Source: Streptomyces spongiicola (GTDB lineage Bacteria; Actinomycetota; Actinomycetes; Streptomycetales; Streptomycetaceae). Taken from it: DNA of 64,000 nucleotides. Position 1 is the first letter of the stretch, and every line of letters begins with the position of its first letter. Made by a program: the position numbers and the translations under genes. The stretch is taken from NCBI RefSeq assembly GCF_003122365.1, contig NZ_CP029254.1, positions 1,379,001-1,443,000 of the forward strand. The letters run 5' to 3'. Positions 62,188-64,000 of this stretch are shown here, one piece after another. Below the pieces are notes generated by a model. That model was not told where the DNA came from. It did not search any database and saw nothing but the letters and a program-made list of their open reading frames with translations.

Positions 62188-62561
62188 GCGGGCCATTCTC
62201 CCCGATCCGCGGGGCGACCACGCACCACGTGCCCGGCGGGGCGGGCCCGGGCGCCCGGCGACGGGCAAGCGCCCCGGGGCCGGGTGGGACGGTCGCACAC
62301 GGCCGCACACGGCCGCTCGGCGGCCACGCCTGCGGCCCCGGGACCGGGCGGGCCCCGCGTCTTCCCGGGAGCCGCCCCGAGGGTCCGCTTCCGCGCCTCG
62401 GCGGGGCCGCCGCGCGGGGTCTGCCGCGAGCACGCGACCCGGCTGCCCCCGGCCCGTCCCCTGCCGCCCCCTGCCGTCCCCGCGGCGCCGGCCGGCGGCT
62501 CCCGGCGCCACCGCGGCGGGCCGATTCCGCGAGCGCGACCCGGTGGCCCGGCGGGAAGGCG
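62188..62561. other. Gap upstream of era
   Basis: A 374-bp spacer without a recognised gene or clear repeat. It must contain the era promoter and the terminator of the DUF916 gene. Long frames in it on both strands are Arg/Gly/Pro-rich shadows. Confidence 0.4.
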
Positions 62562-63632
62562 TCAGCCTTCCCGTACCGCCAGACGCCCTGCCCGGAGTCC
62601 TGCCCGGCGCCTTGCCCGGAACCGCAGCAGCACCCCGGCCCCGGCGGCGGCCAGGGCGGCGGCGACCAGCCAGGGCACGGCGAGGAAGGACACCGAGCCG
62701 GTTCCGCGGGTGTCGCCCGCGCTCGCGGTGAGGGTCACCTCACCCCGGTCGAGCTGCGGGGCTCCGGCCCAGCTCGCGGTGAGCCGGATCCTCTGCCGCG
62801 GCAGCAGTTCGCCGGGCACGCCGGTCAGGTCCCGGGCCAGCAGGGTGCGGCCGAAGAGGCCCTCGGCACGCAGGACGACCTTCGGATCGAGGGTGACGTT
62901 GCCGCGGTTGTGCAGTGTGTACGAGATCAGGGCGCTGCTGTCGCCGGTACCGGGGACGAGGGGTTTGTCCGGGGTGTAGCGGACGTCCTCGACGGCGAGC
63001 GCGGGCACGGCCGGGCCGTTCACACGGAGGTGGACGCGGGCGCCGACGGCCCGCTGGACGCCGACGCCCACGGCTCCCCCGGGCCCTGCGGCGACGCGTT
63101 CGTCGAGGGCGACCAGCGCGCCCGGGTGGTCGCCGGGCTCTGCGTCCTCGGGGACGGTCAGGGTGTACGGGACGGTGACCGAGGAGCGGGCGGGCACCGT
63201 CACCCGGGTGCGGTCCGGCTCCGCCCAGGCACCGACACCGCGCTGCCTCTCCTGGCGGGTGCGGACGGCGAAGCCCCCGTCCCTGGGGGTGTTGTGGGCG
63301 TCCGCCGCGTACAGCAGGAACGTCATCGGCGCGGTGGTCTTGTTGGTCACGGTGACGCTGTCGGTGAGCGTGGTGCCGGGATCGGCGGAGAGGTAGAAGT
63401 ACGGGCGGCGGCCCGGTCCGGAGGCCGTGGGCTCGACGGACCACTCGCCGTTGTCGGCGGAGTGCGCGGCGGGGGCGGCGTACAGGAGCGCGGCCAGCGC
63501 GAGGAGGGCTGCGAGCAGCGGGAGGAGCGGCGCGGGACGAGGGACGAGGGGCGCGGGACGAGGAAGGAGGGGCGCGGGACGAGGAAGGAGCGGCGCGGGA
63601 CGAGGGACGAGGGGCGCGGGCAGTCTTCGCAC
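62562..63632 (-). CDS. DUF916-type (WxL peptidoglycan-binding-like) membrane-anchored surface protein
   Basis: A 356-residue secreted protein. The N-terminus has repeats (PRPAPLL and PRPAPLV) merging into a signal segment (LLAALLALAALLYAAPAAHS). The body is made of Ig-like domains: GRRPYFYLSADPGTTLTDSVTVTN, TVTVPARSSVTVPYTLTVPE-like strands, and YTLHNRGNVTL. A C-terminal transmembrane helix (FLAVPWLVAAALAAAGAGVLL) precedes RFRARRR. DUF916 proteins pair with WxL-domain proteins, and the next gene is one. The GTG at 63632 is chosen at the repeat start; alternatives exist further upstream. Confidence 0.8.
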   Translation of the reverse strand: MRRLPAPLVPRPAPLLPRPAPLLPRPAPLVPRPAPLLPLLAALLALAALLYAAPAAHSADNGEWSVEPTASGPGRRPYFYLSADPGTTLTDSVTVTNKTTAPMTFLLYAADAHNTPRDGGFAVRTRQERQRGVGAWAEPDRTRVTVPARSSVTVPYTLTVPEDAEPGDHPGALVALDERVAAGPGGAVGVGVQRAVGARVHLRVNGPAVPALAVEDVRYTPDKPLVPGTGDSSALISYTLHNRGNVTLDPKVVLRAEGLFGRTLLARDLTGVPGELLPRQRIRLTASWAGAPQLDRGEVTLTASAGDTRGTGSVSFLAVPWLVAAALAAAGAGVLLRFRARRRAGLRAGRLAVREG

Positions 63633-63693
63633 GGGTGCGGTTCCCCCGGGTCGGGGCGGGCCGACCGGGTGCGCGCCCGGCCCGCCGTGGGTG

Positions 63694-64000
63694 TCAGGTG
63701 AGGGTGAGGGTGAGGACTCCGGAGTAGGCGCCGGGGGCGGTGAACGCCGGCACGTCCAGCGACACCTTCGCTCCCGCGGTGAACTCGCCTCCGGTGAGGG
63801 CCGCGTCGGGGGCGGACGCCAGGGTGGCGCCGGCCGTGCCGACGACGCCCGCGGAGCCCGCCGCACAGGTGCTGGGACTGCCGGCCTTGGTGGTGCAGGC
63901 GGGGGTCCAGCTCAGCCGGCCGGCGTCGATCTTCCCGCCGGGACCCGTGAAGTCGGTGACCTTGCCGGTCAGGGACCAGCCCGCGGGCCCGCCGCGGAAG
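63694..64000 (-). CDS. WxL-domain-like surface protein, partial
   Basis: The 5' part lies beyond the window; 102 residues of the C-terminus are present: GGPAGWSLTGKVTDFTGPG near the left-entering end, a Cys pair (TPACTTK, STCAAG), and FTAPGAYSGVLTLTLT just before the stop. The GWSLTGKVTDF pattern and final beta-strand fit WxL-type extracellular domains. It is cotranscribed with the DUF916 gene 61 bp downstream, the usual arrangement for cell-wall-binding pairs. Confidence 0.75.
   Translation of the reverse strand, partial: FRGGPAGWSLTGKVTDFTGPGGKIDAGRLSWTPACTTKAGSPSTCAAGSAGVVGTAGATLASAPDAALTGGEFTAGAKVSLDVPAFTAPGAYSGVLTLTLT

Noticed and set aside
60857..62308. Long minus-strand frame across era
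   Set aside because: Shadow of era in another frame, Arg/Pro-rich with no motifs.

Overview
The window is high-GC actinobacterial DNA, almost certainly a Streptomyces chromosome core region. Supporting signs are the strong G/C bias at third codon positions, frequent GTG starts, and typical families (HrdA-type sigma factor, class F sortase, roadblock protein, TerB, ZnuABC/Zur, leuA with a leucine leader peptide). From memory, the gene order resembles the hrdA-dnaG-nasA-nirBD-ppdK-glyS-znu-zur-uppS-recO-leuA-era stretch of S. coelicolor; no alignment was run.

Layout. 1-6 kb: an FGGY carbohydrate kinase and a heterodimeric ABC exporter. 6-14 kb (minus): an HrdA-like sigma factor with a repeat-expanded N-terminus, primase DnaG, an FAD reductase, a dGTPase-like HD protein and a CbiX-type chelatase. 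14.5-31 kb: nitrate/nitrite assimilation, with nasA and the FAD reductase-nirB-nirD operon each preceded by a GlnR-like box. Between them lie cutA, a frameshifted holin-like membrane gene, a convergent effector/NLR pair sharing an amyloid-like motif, a sortase with a candidate substrate, and a TSUP permease. 31-45 kb: DinB, SDR, VOC, an ArsR-type regulator, ppdK, a tRNA-dihydrouridine synthase, two small DUF proteins, an aldo/keto reductase with a TetR regulator, and glyS. 45-51.6 kb: the zinc regulon znuACB-zur, then uppS-recO, an ArsR regulator and a roadblock protein. 52-59 kb: a membrane-anchored STAND/TPR protein, a Tat-type class A beta-lactamase, a TerB protein and leuA with its attenuator. 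59.5-64 kb: a decayed M4 metalloprotease beside an intact emfourin-like inhibitor, a TnpB relic, era, and two surface proteins, the last cut by the window edge.

How the genes fit together. The chelatase can supply siroheme for NirB; NasA, the FAD reductase and NirBD form the nitrate-to-ammonium route under predicted GlnR control. Zur with two Zur-like boxes would repress the zinc importer. The small hydrophobic effector and the NB-ARC/TPR receptor look like a signalling pair that communicates by an amyloid (RHIM-like) fold, a plausible regulated cell-death or anti-phage module.

The window is also unusually rich in short tandem repeats: about thirty different minisatellites, in gaps and inside gene ends (hrdA, the chelatase, nasA, recO, the aldo/keto reductase, the DUF218 and DUF916 proteins). 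Many long reading frames antisense to the real genes are artefacts of the base composition.
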